From an uncultured Ruminococcus sp. (lineage in GTDB: Bacteria > Bacillota > Clostridia > Oscillospirales > Acutalibacteraceae): a stretch of 5,216 nt of DNA. Shown here in pieces: positions 1-4,795 of this stretch. The stretch spans positions 1,900-7,115 of the forward strand of contig CACWNZ010000171.1 in the NCBI GenBank assembly GCA_902762335.1. The letters are read 5' to 3'. Numbering within the stretch: position 1 is the first letter of the stretch; each line of letters starts with the position of its first letter. The notes beneath the pieces are model-generated. The model was not told where the DNA came from. It made no database searches and was given only the letters and a program-made list of their open reading frames with translations. A program made the position numbers and the translations under genes.

Positions 1-230
1 TGCTCGTTTGTACCCTCGCTCTCGGCGTACTGCTTTACCATAGTGTCAAACGCTTCGCACGCGGACCTGTTGATCCTGATGAGATACTCCTCGATAGTAC
101 CGTCGCGGCGCAGTTCGCGGTAGAGCTTAGGCTTGTACTCCCTTATGTACCTGAGTCTGAGCGCTCCGTAATGGCCGATGGCTTTCTCGTCGATGACGAG
201 CCTTTTTCTCTTGGGCTGTGTGTTGTTCAT
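1..230 (-). CDS. tnpV: TnpV-family transposon-associated protein, N-terminal part (cut by window edge)
   Basis: The reverse strand reads 76 complete codons from the ATG at 230 before leaving the window. The segment IGHYGALRLRYIREYKPKLY (residues 18-37), followed by a short Gly-Thr turn, an IEEYL helix and a conserved-looking Ala-Cys-Glu-Ala-Phe stretch, matches my recollection of the TnpV family (small proteins carried by Tn4451/Tn4453-type elements and often free-standing in ruminococci). The pattern is a basic N-terminus, then Tyr-Gly-x-Leu/Met-Arg-x-x-Tyr-Leu/Ile-Arg/Lys-Glu-x-Lys/Arg-Pro-x-Leu-Tyr. The molecular role of TnpV is not settled, and it is not itself the recombinase. An in-frame ATG lies at 236, but the Shine-Dalgarno is 8 nt from 230 and only 2 nt from 236, so 230 is preferred. 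The gene is divergent from leuB and has its own promoter. The C-terminus and any partner recombinase are outside the window. Family call fairly sure; function unknown. Confidence 0.72.
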   Translation of the reverse strand, partial: MNNTQPKRKRLVIDEKAIGHYGALRLRYIREYKPKLYRELRRDGTIEEYLIRINRSACEAFDTMVKQYAESEGTNE

Positions 231-238
231 GTTCATAT

Positions 239-245
239 CTCCTTT
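239..245 (-). promoter_or_regulatory. Ribosome binding site of the tnpV-like gene
   Basis: The minus strand reads AAAGGAG here. Its distance is 2 nt to the ATG at 236 and 8 nt to the ATG at 230, which is why the second, inner ATG is called as the start. Confidence 0.7.
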
Positions 246-253
246 GTAATTTA

Positions 254-273
254 GTGTGATACCATGATAACAC
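254..273. promoter_or_regulatory. Operator-like dyad overlapping the tnpV promoter -10 box
   Basis: The 20 bp GTGTGATACCATGATAACAC has partial two-fold symmetry (GTGT-n-AT ... AT-n-ACAC, six matching positions per half). It covers the -10 box and the start region of the minus-strand promoter. The position suits a repressor site, but the symmetry is imperfect and no regulator gene is visible. Confidence 0.3.
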
Positions 274-292
274 TGTAAATCGCAGAAGTCAA
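264..292 (-). promoter_or_regulatory. Sigma-A type promoter for the tnpV-like gene
   Basis: On the minus strand TTGACT (292-287) and TATCAT (269-264) are separated by exactly 17 nt. Transcription would start near 257, giving a leader of roughly 25-30 nt before the start at 230. Good matches at both boxes with ideal spacing. Confidence 0.7.
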
Positions 293-347
293 TATTTTAC
301 GGGTAATTTTTCATTTTGCGAAGGGTAAAAAAGGGGACAGAAGAAAC

Positions 348-382
348 GAATAGAGAATAACGAATAATGAATAGTGAATAAT
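348..382. repeat. Five perfect-length tandem 7-bp units, GAATARN
   Basis: Units in order are GAATAGA, GAATAAC, GAATAAT, GAATAGT and GAATAAT, with no gaps, so the first five bases are constant and the last two vary. The AT-rich array ends 12 bp before the first 110-bp repeat copy and may mark the left side of the same repeat element. No reading frame with a ribosome binding site crosses it. Confidence 0.8.
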
Positions 383-394
383 TGCGGTCGCCCT

Positions 395-504
395 GCGGGC
401 GGCAAGCTGCCGCTTCCAAGTTCGCGTTCCGCTTCGACGATAACCCATACTTCATCGCCGCGAATACGACAATTCAGCATGGGCGCGGGCATGAAGTATG
501 ATAC
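395..504. repeat. 110-bp repeat, copy 1
   Basis: This runs from GCGGGCGGCAAGC to GTATGATAC and recurs at 543-652 with 109 of 110 bases identical (G409 here, T557 there). It begins with a small perfect hairpin (GCGGCA at 399-404, loop AGC, TGCCGC at 408-413) that the single mismatch disrupts in copy 2. Inside it CATACTTCAT (446-455) pairs perfectly with ATGAAGTATG (491-500). The unit is intergenic and has no supported coding function. Confidence 0.9.
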
Positions 505-533
505 GGCGAAGAAGTAAGCGCGCGGAACGCGAA
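421..533. repeat. Nested imperfect inverted repeat (fold-back structure)
   Basis: Three paired blocks nest around a loop of about 35 nt. The outer arm TTCGCGTTCCGC (421-432) pairs with GCGGAACGCGAA (522-533), CTTCG (432-436) pairs with CGAAG (507-511), and CATACTTCAT (446-455) pairs with ATGAAGTATG (491-500). The right outer arm can pair equally well with the same sequence at 569-580 in copy 2, giving two mutually exclusive folds. This is the kind of structure found in MITE-like or REP-like non-coding elements. The element class is an inference. Confidence 0.7.
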
Positions 534-542
534 TCGGCTCCG

Positions 543-652
543 GCGGGCGGCAAGCTTCCGCTTCCAAGTTCGCGTTCCGCTTCGACGATAACCCATACTT
601 CATCGCCGCGAATACGACAATTCAGCATGGGCGCGGGCATGAAGTATGATAC
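543..652. repeat. 110-bp repeat, copy 2 (148-bp period)
   Basis: This is the second copy of the unit at 395-504, offset by 148 bp. The sequence just after each copy is also partly shared: CGCGAATCGGC occurs at 528-538 and again at 669-679, followed by similar GC-rich bases. The real duplicated unit was therefore probably about 148 bp, with a decayed third start after copy 2. The 10-bp inner inverted repeat is kept (594-603 with 639-648). Confidence 0.9.
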
Positions 653-668
653 CACAAGAAAGCCGCGC

Positions 669-723
669 CGCGAATCGGCACCGGCGGCTCGCCGGCGCGA
701 ACATGGCACCGGCAGCTCGCCGG
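669..723. repeat. GC-rich 27/28-bp tandem pair just upstream of the leuB promoter
   Basis: Positions 669-695 and 696-723 share CGCGAA, then a 2-3 nt variable spacer, then GGCACCGGC[G/A]GCTCGCCGG. Each unit carries a short hairpin (CCGGCG-GCT-CGCCGG at 681-695; a weaker version at 709-723). Related sequence also begins at 528. The array stops 6 bp before the -35 box at 730, so structure or bound factors here could affect leuB transcription. That effect is speculative. Confidence 0.75.
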
Positions 724-729
724 ACGGGG

Positions 730-758
730 TTGACTAATTTGAGGAAGTGGATTATAAT
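730..758 (+). promoter_or_regulatory. Sigma-A type promoter of the leuB operon
   Basis: TTGACT at 730-735 and TATAAT at 753-758 are separated by exactly 17 nt, close to consensus. The start site would be near 765, giving a leader of about 50 nt. That leader shows no T-box, leucine-rich leader peptide or terminator hairpin, so any leucine control probably acts at the promoter. The ribosome binding site GGGAGG (801-806) sits 8 nt before the ATG at 815. Confidence 0.85.
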
Positions 759-814
759 TTATAGTGGAAGAACAGCGTAAAGCTGAAAAATGATTAATCC
801 GGGAGGAAAGAAGT

Positions 815-1885
815 ATGAAAAACTATAAGATCACACTGCTCAGGGGAGACGGTATCGGTCCCGAGATCGTCGGAGAGGCGGTAAAGGTGCTGGATAAGAC
901 AGCGGAGAAATTCGGGTTTACGGTGACCTATACCGATGCGCTGCTGGGCGGCTGCGCTATAGACGCAACGGGAGTTCCGCTGCCGCAGGAGACGATAGAT
1001 AAGTGCCTTGCGTCGGATTCCGTGCTGCTTGGCGCGGTGGGCGGTCCCAAGTGGGACACACAGCCCGGCAATAACAGACCCGAGGCGGGACTGCTCGGCA
1101 TAAGAGGCGCGCTCGGTCTGTTTGCAAACCTCAGACCCGCAGTTATCTTTGAGCCGCTGAGGGACGCGTCTCCGCTGAGAAGCGATATTATAGGCGATGC
1201 TATGGATATCATGATAGTAAGAGAGCTTACGGGCGGTATCTACTTCGGCAAGAGGGGGACACTTGAAGAGGACGGCGTTAAGGCGGCGTACGATACCGAG
1301 AAATATAACGTAAACGAGATAGAAAGAATAGGCAGGGTCGCCTTTGATATGGCTATGAAGCGCAATAAGAGGCTTACAAGCGTGGATAAGGCAAACGTCC
1401 TCGATTCCTCAAGACTGTGGAGAGAGACGATGATACGCCTTTCAAAGGAATATCCCGAGGTCGAGCTCAATCATCTTTACGTTGATAACTGCGCTATGCA
1501 GCTCGTAAGAAATCCCAAGCAGTTCGATGTTATAGTCACGTCAAATATCTTCGGAGACATTCTCTCCGATGAGGCTTCTATGATAAGCGGCTCTATCGGA
1601 ATGCTCGCGTCGGCAAGCCTCAACAGCACCAAGCTCGGAATGTACGAGCCTATTCACGGCTCTGCGCCCGATATTGCGGGCAAGGGCATAGCAAACCCGC
1701 TGGCAACTATCCTGTCGGTGGCTATGATGCTTCGCTATTCGCTTGACGAGCCTGCCGCTGCCGATGCTATCGAAAAGGCTGTCGCAGAGGTGCTCAAGAC
1801 TACAAGAACGCCCGATATCTATACCGAGGGCACGAACAAGGTAACTACGACGGAAATGGGCGATGCGGTCTGCGCATTGCTCTGA
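815..1885 (+). CDS. leuB: 3-isopropylmalate dehydrogenase
   Basis: This cytosolic enzyme oxidises (2R,3S)-3-isopropylmalate with NAD+ and decarboxylates it to 2-oxo-4-methylpentanoate, the third dedicated step of leucine synthesis. The 356-aa length is normal for LeuB. Visible signatures are GDGIGPE (11-17), VGGPKWD (75-81), substrate-binding arginines at 97, 107 and 136, Tyr143 in GGIYFG, Lys192 in DKANVLD, Asp224 in VDNCAMQL, Asp248 and Asp252 in NIFGDILSDEAS, and EPIHGSAPDIAGKG (278-291). Asp286 is expected where NAD-using members have it. The LLGIRGALGLFANLRP stretch favours LeuB over isocitrate or tartrate dehydrogenase relatives. The start at 815 is 8 nt after GGGAGG. It is first in an apparent operon with decarboxylase pump subunits; leuA, leuC and leuD are not in the window. 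No missing catalytic residue was seen. Confidence 0.97.
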   Translation: MKNYKITLLRGDGIGPEIVGEAVKVLDKTAEKFGFTVTYTDALLGGCAIDATGVPLPQETIDKCLASDSVLLGAVGGPKWDTQPGNNRPEAGLLGIRGALGLFANLRPAVIFEPLRDASPLRSDIIGDAMDIMIVRELTGGIYFGKRGTLEEDGVKAAYDTEKYNVNEIERIGRVAFDMAMKRNKRLTSVDKANVLDSSRLWRETMIRLSKEYPEVELNHLYVDNCAMQLVRNPKQFDVIVTSNIFGDILSDEASMISGSIGMLASASLNSTKLGMYEPIHGSAPDIAGKGIANPLATILSVAMMLRYSLDEPAAADAIEKAVAEVLKTTRTPDIYTEGTNKVTTTEMGDAVCALL

Positions 1886-1918
1886 TAACGGCAAAAGGCT
1901 GTATTGAGGTGAAAAGTA

Positions 1919-2314
1919 ATGGAAAATATGATGCTTGCACTGTCGCTGCTGCTTGCAGGTTTTATAATCGTATTCGTCGTGCTGATACTGCTGATAATCA
2001 TCATAACCGTGTACGGCAAGATCATTCAGGCGGCGCAGAGATCCTCAAAAACCCGTAAAGAGAAGAAGAAAACGGCAGATCCCGTACAGAGCGCGGCTGC
2101 CGCTCAGCACGGCTCCATCGGCGCAGATGTAAAGGCTGCCGCATCGTCTGAGGGAACGGACGAGATACCCGGCGAGATAATAGCCGTAATAGCGGCGGCG
2201 GTAGATGCCGTATACGGCAGCAAGCCGCACAGGGTGAGATCCGTAAAACGCTCGGGTACGGTGCGCTCCGCATGGGGAAATGCCGGAGTCATCGGCAATA
2301 CGAGACCCTTCTGA
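1919..2314 (+). CDS. OadG-like gamma subunit of a Na+-pumping biotin-dependent decarboxylase
   Basis: This 131-aa protein has the layout of the OadG/MmdD family: a very hydrophobic N-terminal membrane helix (about 5-32), a basic stretch (41-51, rich in Lys/Arg), a low-complexity Ala/Ser/Lys linker (about 52-80), and a conserved C-terminal part with an Ile/Ala helix (EIIAVIAAAVDAVYG, 86-100) and an S-A-W-G-N-A-G ending (117-123). In known complexes the gamma subunit anchors and assembles alpha with beta in the membrane. No biotin attachment motif (MKM) is present, so it is not the carrier. The start at 1919 follows GAGGTG (1906-1911) by 7 nt and lies 33 nt after leuB. The next gene is the matching beta subunit, which supports the call. 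It could serve an oxaloacetate or an acyl-CoA decarboxylase; sequence alone does not decide. Confidence 0.82.
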   Translation: MENMMLALSLLLAGFIIVFVVLILLIIIITVYGKIIQAAQRSSKTRKEKKKTADPVQSAAAAQHGSIGADVKAAASSEGTDEIPGEIIAVIAAAVDAVYGSKPHRVRSVKRSGTVRSAWGNAGVIGNTRPF

Positions 2315-2330
2315 CCTATTACGAAAAAAG

Positions 2331-2338
2331 AAAGGAAG
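2331..2338 (+). promoter_or_regulatory. Ribosome binding site fixing the beta-subunit start
   Basis: AAAGGAAG lies 7 nt before the ATG at 2346. An in-frame ATG at 2280 would add 22 residues (MPESSAIRDPSDLLRKKKGR...) but lies inside the end of the gamma gene and has no good site, so 2346 is chosen. Confidence 0.75.
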
Positions 2339-2345
2339 ACAAACT

Positions 2346-3665
2346 ATGGAGATCTTCTCTCAGCTCGGCAGCGTTATTGTCGGACTGTATAATTCATCGG
2401 GTCTTTGTCATCTCGGGTGGCAGAACTACGTTATGATAGCTATATCCTTCGTGCTGATGTTCCTTGCGATAAAAAAGCAGTATGAGCCCCTGCTCCTGCT
2501 GCCTATAGCCTTCGGCATGATGATAGTAAACATATTCCCCGATATAATGGCAAACCCCGTGACACAGCTGCTCACAGAGGGTCAGGTAAAGTCAATGGGA
2601 CTTGACCCCGCATCTTATCCCACTACCTCGGAGCTGCTCACAAAGGCGCAGGCTATAACGGCAGGCTTCGAGCCGTCAACGCTCGCCCACGTTAATATAG
2701 GCGGGTCGGAATTTTACAGGGTAGTATATTATTCCGTCACGGAAAACGGCGGACTGTTCTACTATCTCTATCAGGGCGTACACCTTGGTATATTCCCGCC
2801 GCTCATTTTCCTCGGAATCGGCGCTATGACAGATTTCGGTCCCCTTATAGCCAACCCCAAGAGCTTTATTCTCGGCGCTGCGGCTCAGATAGGTATCTTT
2901 ATTACATTTATAGGCGCTATTATACTCGGCTTCAAGACCAACGAGGCGGGCTCTATAGCGATAATCGGCGGCGCGGACGGTCCTACGGCAATATTCGTTA
3001 CTTCAAAGCTCTCGCCCGAGCTGCTCGGACCTATAGCCGTTGCGGCATATTCGTACATGGCTCTCGTGCCTATAATACAGCCGCCTATCATGAAGCTTCT
3101 CACAACAAAGAAGGAGCGCTCTATCGTAATGGGTCAGCTCCGTCCCGTATCCAAGCTTGAGAAGATAATCTTCCCGATAGTAGTTGTAGTTCTCGTTGCC
3201 ATACTCCTGCCCGATGCGGCGCCCCTTGTCGGTATGCTCATGCTCGGAAATCTCTTCAAGGAGAGCGGAGTAGTTGACAGGATAGCAAAAACAGCTCAGA
3301 ATGAGCTTATGAACATCGTAACCATTTTCCTCGGCGTTACGGTAGGCGCTACCGCAAGCGGAACGCTCTTCCTTACGCCCAAGACCCTCGGCATTATCGC
3401 TCTCGGTCTTATAGCCTTCTGCCTCGGCACTGCCTGCGGCGTTCTTTTCGGCAAGATAATGTGCTGGGCTACAAAGGGCAAGATCAATCCTCTCATCGGC
3501 TCTGCGGGCGTATCGGCAGTTCCTATGGCAGCGCGTATCTCACAGAAGGTCGGTCAGGAGGAGAATCCCGCGAACTTCCTTCTCATGCACGCAATGGGTC
3601 CCAACGTAGCGGGCGTTATCGGCTCGGCAGTTGCGGCCGGTGTGCTTATCAGCGTTCTTAAGTAA
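2346..3665 (+). CDS. oadB: Sodium-pumping decarboxylase beta subunit, oxaloacetate decarboxylase type
   Basis: This integral membrane protein (439 aa) decarboxylates the carboxybiotin carrier and uses the energy to export Na+. Key family residues known from Klebsiella OadB all appear at a constant +8 shift: Asp211 in GGADGPT (208-214), Tyr237 in AYSYMALVPIIQPP (234-247), Asn381, Gly385, Ser390 and Arg397 in NPLIGSAGVSAVPMAAR (381-397). Other hallmarks are LGIGAMTDFGPLIANP (156-171) and LLMHAMGPNVAGVIGSA (412-428). Several hydrophobic segments span the chain, with a hydrophilic stretch at about 70-135. The length is near the 433 aa I recall for the Klebsiella protein and longer than the roughly 375 aa of glutaconyl- or methylmalonyl-CoA decarboxylase beta subunits, which favours the oxaloacetate type without proving it. 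It lies 31 nt after the gamma gene. The alpha subunit and biotin carrier are absent from the window. Confidence 0.93.
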   Translation: MEIFSQLGSVIVGLYNSSGLCHLGWQNYVMIAISFVLMFLAIKKQYEPLLLLPIAFGMMIVNIFPDIMANPVTQLLTEGQVKSMGLDPASYPTTSELLTKAQAITAGFEPSTLAHVNIGGSEFYRVVYYSVTENGGLFYYLYQGVHLGIFPPLIFLGIGAMTDFGPLIANPKSFILGAAAQIGIFITFIGAIILGFKTNEAGSIAIIGGADGPTAIFVTSKLSPELLGPIAVAAYSYMALVPIIQPPIMKLLTTKKERSIVMGQLRPVSKLEKIIFPIVVVVLVAILLPDAAPLVGMLMLGNLFKESGVVDRIAKTAQNELMNIVTIFLGVTVGATASGTLFLTPKTLGIIALGLIAFCLGTACGVLFGKIMCWATKGKINPLIGSAGVSAVPMAARISQKVGQEENPANFLLMHAMGPNVAGVIGSAVAAGVLISVLK

Positions 3666-3680
3666 CGGCGGGAAAAGCCT

Positions 3681-3992
3681 ATGCTGCACGAAAAATTCAA
3701 TCTTAAGCCGACCTTCCACCCGGGGGTAAGGGCTGTCAGGTTCTTCAGCGAGGTATCTCCTTTTCCCGGCTTTCACTACTCGGACGCAATGCTGACGGCG
3801 CACGGCGTGACGGGCGAAGCCGCGTATGACAGGATAGATGACGAGATGAACAGGAGATATATTTCAGAGCTTGAGGAAAAGCTTGAATATATCCACGCCG
3901 TCGTTATCAGCCGCGATCTGTATCAGTTCGACAGGAGAACTGTGATATACAGGGTGGTGTACGCGATAAAGCCGCGTGTTTCAAAATTTTAA
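3681..3992 (+). CDS. Unknown 103-aa soluble protein in the leuB-oadGB operon
   Basis: I do not recognise this family. The frame starts 15 nt after the beta-subunit stop, with a modest site (GGCGGGA, 3667-3673) 7 nt upstream, which suggests translational coupling. The protein has no signal peptide or membrane helix. Residues 1-45 are rich in Phe, His and Pro; residues 47-71 look like a charged helix (EAAYDRIDDEMNRRYISELE and following); residues 72-97 alternate hydrophobic and polar residues like beta strands (HAVVI, RTVIYRVVYAI). The end is basic (KPRVSKF). Support for a real gene comes from its fit between two operon genes, codon use like its neighbours, and no competing frame. It might be a small accessory protein for the pump or simply a passenger; no function is assigned. 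Confidence 0.62.
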   Translation: MLHEKFNLKPTFHPGVRAVRFFSEVSPFPGFHYSDAMLTAHGVTGEAAYDRIDDEMNRRYISELEEKLEYIHAVVISRDLYQFDRRTVIYRVVYAIKPRVSKF

Positions 3993-4005
3993 GTCTGATG
4001 CCGGC

Positions 4006-4012
4006 GGGAGGT
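4006..4012 (+). promoter_or_regulatory. Ribosome binding site fixing the start of the last operon gene
   Basis: GGGAGGT lies 6 nt before the ATG at 4019. An upstream in-frame ATG at 3998 would place this site inside the gene and has no site of its own, so the seven extra residues (MPAGGTV) are left out. Confidence 0.75.
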
Positions 4013-4018
4013 ACGGTA

Positions 4019-4405
4019 ATGACAAAGAGACGGTTTACAGTAATAAGAATATCCGTTGCCGTGCTGACCGCTGCGGTATACTCTGCCGTTTTGTTCATGC
4101 CGTTCCTGTCGTTTGCGATAGCACACTTCTCGCTGAGAACGAAGTATTACTCATGGCTTGAAGAGGAAAATCAGAAGAGAAGATTTGAAACGATAGATGC
4201 CATAAGTGCTGCCCGCGAGGATTATTGGGGCGGACAAAAAGGCTATGATGAAGACCTTACGGCTGATCCGTATGCCGACGACCTCATGACCCGTGAGCAG
4301 GCCCGTGAGCTCGGGCTTGAGGAACTATATCTTCAGCATCTCAGACCACGAAAGGCTGACGACAGCTCAGGCGCTATGATAATACAGGGAGTATCCTCGG
4401 AATAA
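4019..4405 (+). CDS. Unknown 128-aa single-pass membrane protein, last gene of the operon
   Basis: No family is recognised. After a short basic start (MTKRRF) there is one long hydrophobic segment (about 10-37), so the protein is probably an uncleaved N-terminal membrane anchor with no obvious signal peptidase site. The rest (about 45-128) is polar: an Arg/Glu-rich helix (LEEENQKRRFETIDAISAAR, 47-66), an acidic stretch with Tyr and Asp (75-88), and a second helix (TREQARELGLEELYLQHL, 91-108) before a loose tail. By the positive-inside rule the basic end is in the cytoplasm, so the polar domain would face outside; this is a prediction. It lies 26 nt after the previous gene and 13 nt before the terminator. 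A single-pass partner of the pump is possible but unproven. Confidence 0.7.
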   Translation: MTKRRFTVIRISVAVLTAAVYSAVLFMPFLSFAIAHFSLRTKYYSWLEEENQKRRFETIDAISAAREDYWGGQKGYDEDLTADPYADDLMTREQARELGLEELYLQHLRPRKADDSSGAMIIQGVSSE

Positions 4406-4418
4406 TTGAATATCACAC

Positions 4419-4452
4419 GATCGCCGACACAAGCCTGTCGGCGGTCTTTTTT
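4419..4452 (+). terminator. Rho-independent terminator of the leuB operon
   Basis: The 11-bp stem GATCGCCGACA (4419-4429) pairs with TGTCGGCGGTC (4436-4446), including one G-U pair. It has a 6-nt loop and six Ts (4447-4452), and sits 13 nt after the last stop codon. Confidence 0.93.
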
Positions 4453-4484
4453 GCGCAAAACCGCTTTATTTCTAATAACGGCTA

Positions 4485-4513
4485 TTGAAAAATATGTATG
4501 TATTATATATACT
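4485..4513 (+). promoter_or_regulatory. Possible sigma-A promoter ahead of the domain remnant
   Basis: TTGAAA (4485-4490) and TATACT (4508-4513) are separated by exactly 17 nt. A start near 4520 would give a transcript of about 140 nt ending at the terminator at 4625-4659. The surrounding sequence is AT-rich, so a chance match is possible. Confidence 0.4.
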
Positions 4514-4517
4514 TGAA

Positions 4518-4619
4518 TCAGGGACGGCTCCGGCTGTGAAATATAATGTCTGCGTGATAGTAAAGGACAGCAAGGGCAACGCAGAGAGAAAATACTATAA
4601 TATTTCTGTCAGGGCATAG
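4518..4619 (+). pseudogene. C-terminal remnant of a secreted-protein repeat domain
   Basis: The frame ending at the TAG at 4617-4619 reads GTAPAVKYNVCVIVKDSKG then NAERKYYNISVRA. This aligns with the end of the first domain of the downstream secreted protein (PTEAGTHYLYVRAKDSSG, then KIVGKRFMIKV): shared Tyr, Val, Lys-Asp-Ser and Gly positions, then a Lys/Arg-aromatic and a Val ending. It looks like the last strands of a triple-tyrosine or Ig-like fold repeat whose gene lost its 5' part. The frame stays open back to 4479, and an ATG at 4494 would allow a 41-aa peptide, but it has no ribosome binding site and the upstream codons do not look like the domain. A perfect terminator still follows, 5 nt after the stop. 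The remnant call is well supported; whether it is transcribed is unknown. Confidence 0.75.
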
Positions 4620-4624
4620 ATCGG

Positions 4625-4659
4625 ATCACCGCACGGGATACTCGTGCGGTGATTTTTTT
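4625..4659 (+). terminator. Rho-independent terminator after the remnant
   Basis: The perfect 11-bp stem ATCACCGCACG (4625-4635) pairs with CGTGCGGTGAT (4643-4653) around a 7-nt loop, followed by a T run through 4659. It was probably the terminator of the lost full-length gene. Confidence 0.93.
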
Positions 4660-4696
4660 ATCTATAATGTATAATTTCGGAGAACGTAATTTTTCA

Positions 4697-4705
4697 TGGT
4701 ATAAT
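4697..4705 (+). promoter_or_regulatory. Possible extended -10 promoter upstream of the secreted protein gene
   Basis: TGGTATAAT fits the extended -10 pattern (TGn next to TATAAT at 4700-4705). No convincing -35 box lies 17 nt upstream. It may be a secondary start ahead of the stronger promoter at 4727-4755. Confidence 0.35.
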
Positions 4706-4726
4706 CTGCTAAAAATCTCAAAACTA

Positions 4727-4755
4727 TTGACAGTTTTTTATATATGATTTACAAT
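4727..4755 (+). promoter_or_regulatory. Sigma-A type promoter of the secreted protein gene
   Basis: A perfect TTGACA (4727-4732), a 17-nt spacer and TACAAT (4750-4755) put the start near 4762. That leaves an AT-rich leader of about 34 nt before the ATG at 4796, with GAGGAGG (4781-4787) 8 nt upstream of it. Confidence 0.85.
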
Positions 4756-4795
4756 TAAATAAATAATAATACACAAGAAAGAGGAGGCTTATCCA

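Noticed and set aside
289..709. Two overlapping minus-strand reading frames (289-603 and 452-709) that share a stretch of about 37 residues
   Set aside because: Both arise from the 110-bp repeat read in different phases. They have no ribosome binding site and their composition follows the repeat, so the shared peptide reflects DNA duplication, not a gene.
395..723. Possible CRISPR array
   Set aside because: The repeat units are 110 bp and only two, the GC-rich tandem has no spacers of regular length, and there are no cas genes.
498..737. Plus-strand frame of 79 codons through the repeat region
   Set aside because: It is Arg/Ser-rich, lies entirely in repeat DNA, has no ribosome binding site and runs into the leuB promoter.
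759..814. Leucine T-box, leader peptide or attenuator before leuB
   Set aside because: The leader is only about 50 nt and shows no T-box sequence, run of leucine codons or terminator hairpin.
928..1894. Minus-strand frames opposite leuB
   Set aside because: These are shadows of a strongly conserved gene, with no ribosome binding sites or recognisable domains.
2280..2345. 22-residue N-terminal extension of the beta subunit
   Set aside because: It overlaps the end of the gamma gene, lacks a ribosome binding site, and the resulting sequence is not hydrophobic or family-like. The ATG at 2346 has a well-placed AAAGGAAG.
815..3665. Direct biochemical coupling of the LeuB decarboxylation to the Na+ pump
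   Set aside because: LeuB releases CO2 without biotin, while the beta subunit acts on carboxybiotin, so co-transcription alone does not support a shared reaction.
4494..4619. A functional 41-aa peptide gene starting at ATG 4494
   Set aside because: No Shine-Dalgarno precedes it, the candidate transcription start lies downstream of the ATG, and the recognisable part is only the end of a larger domain.
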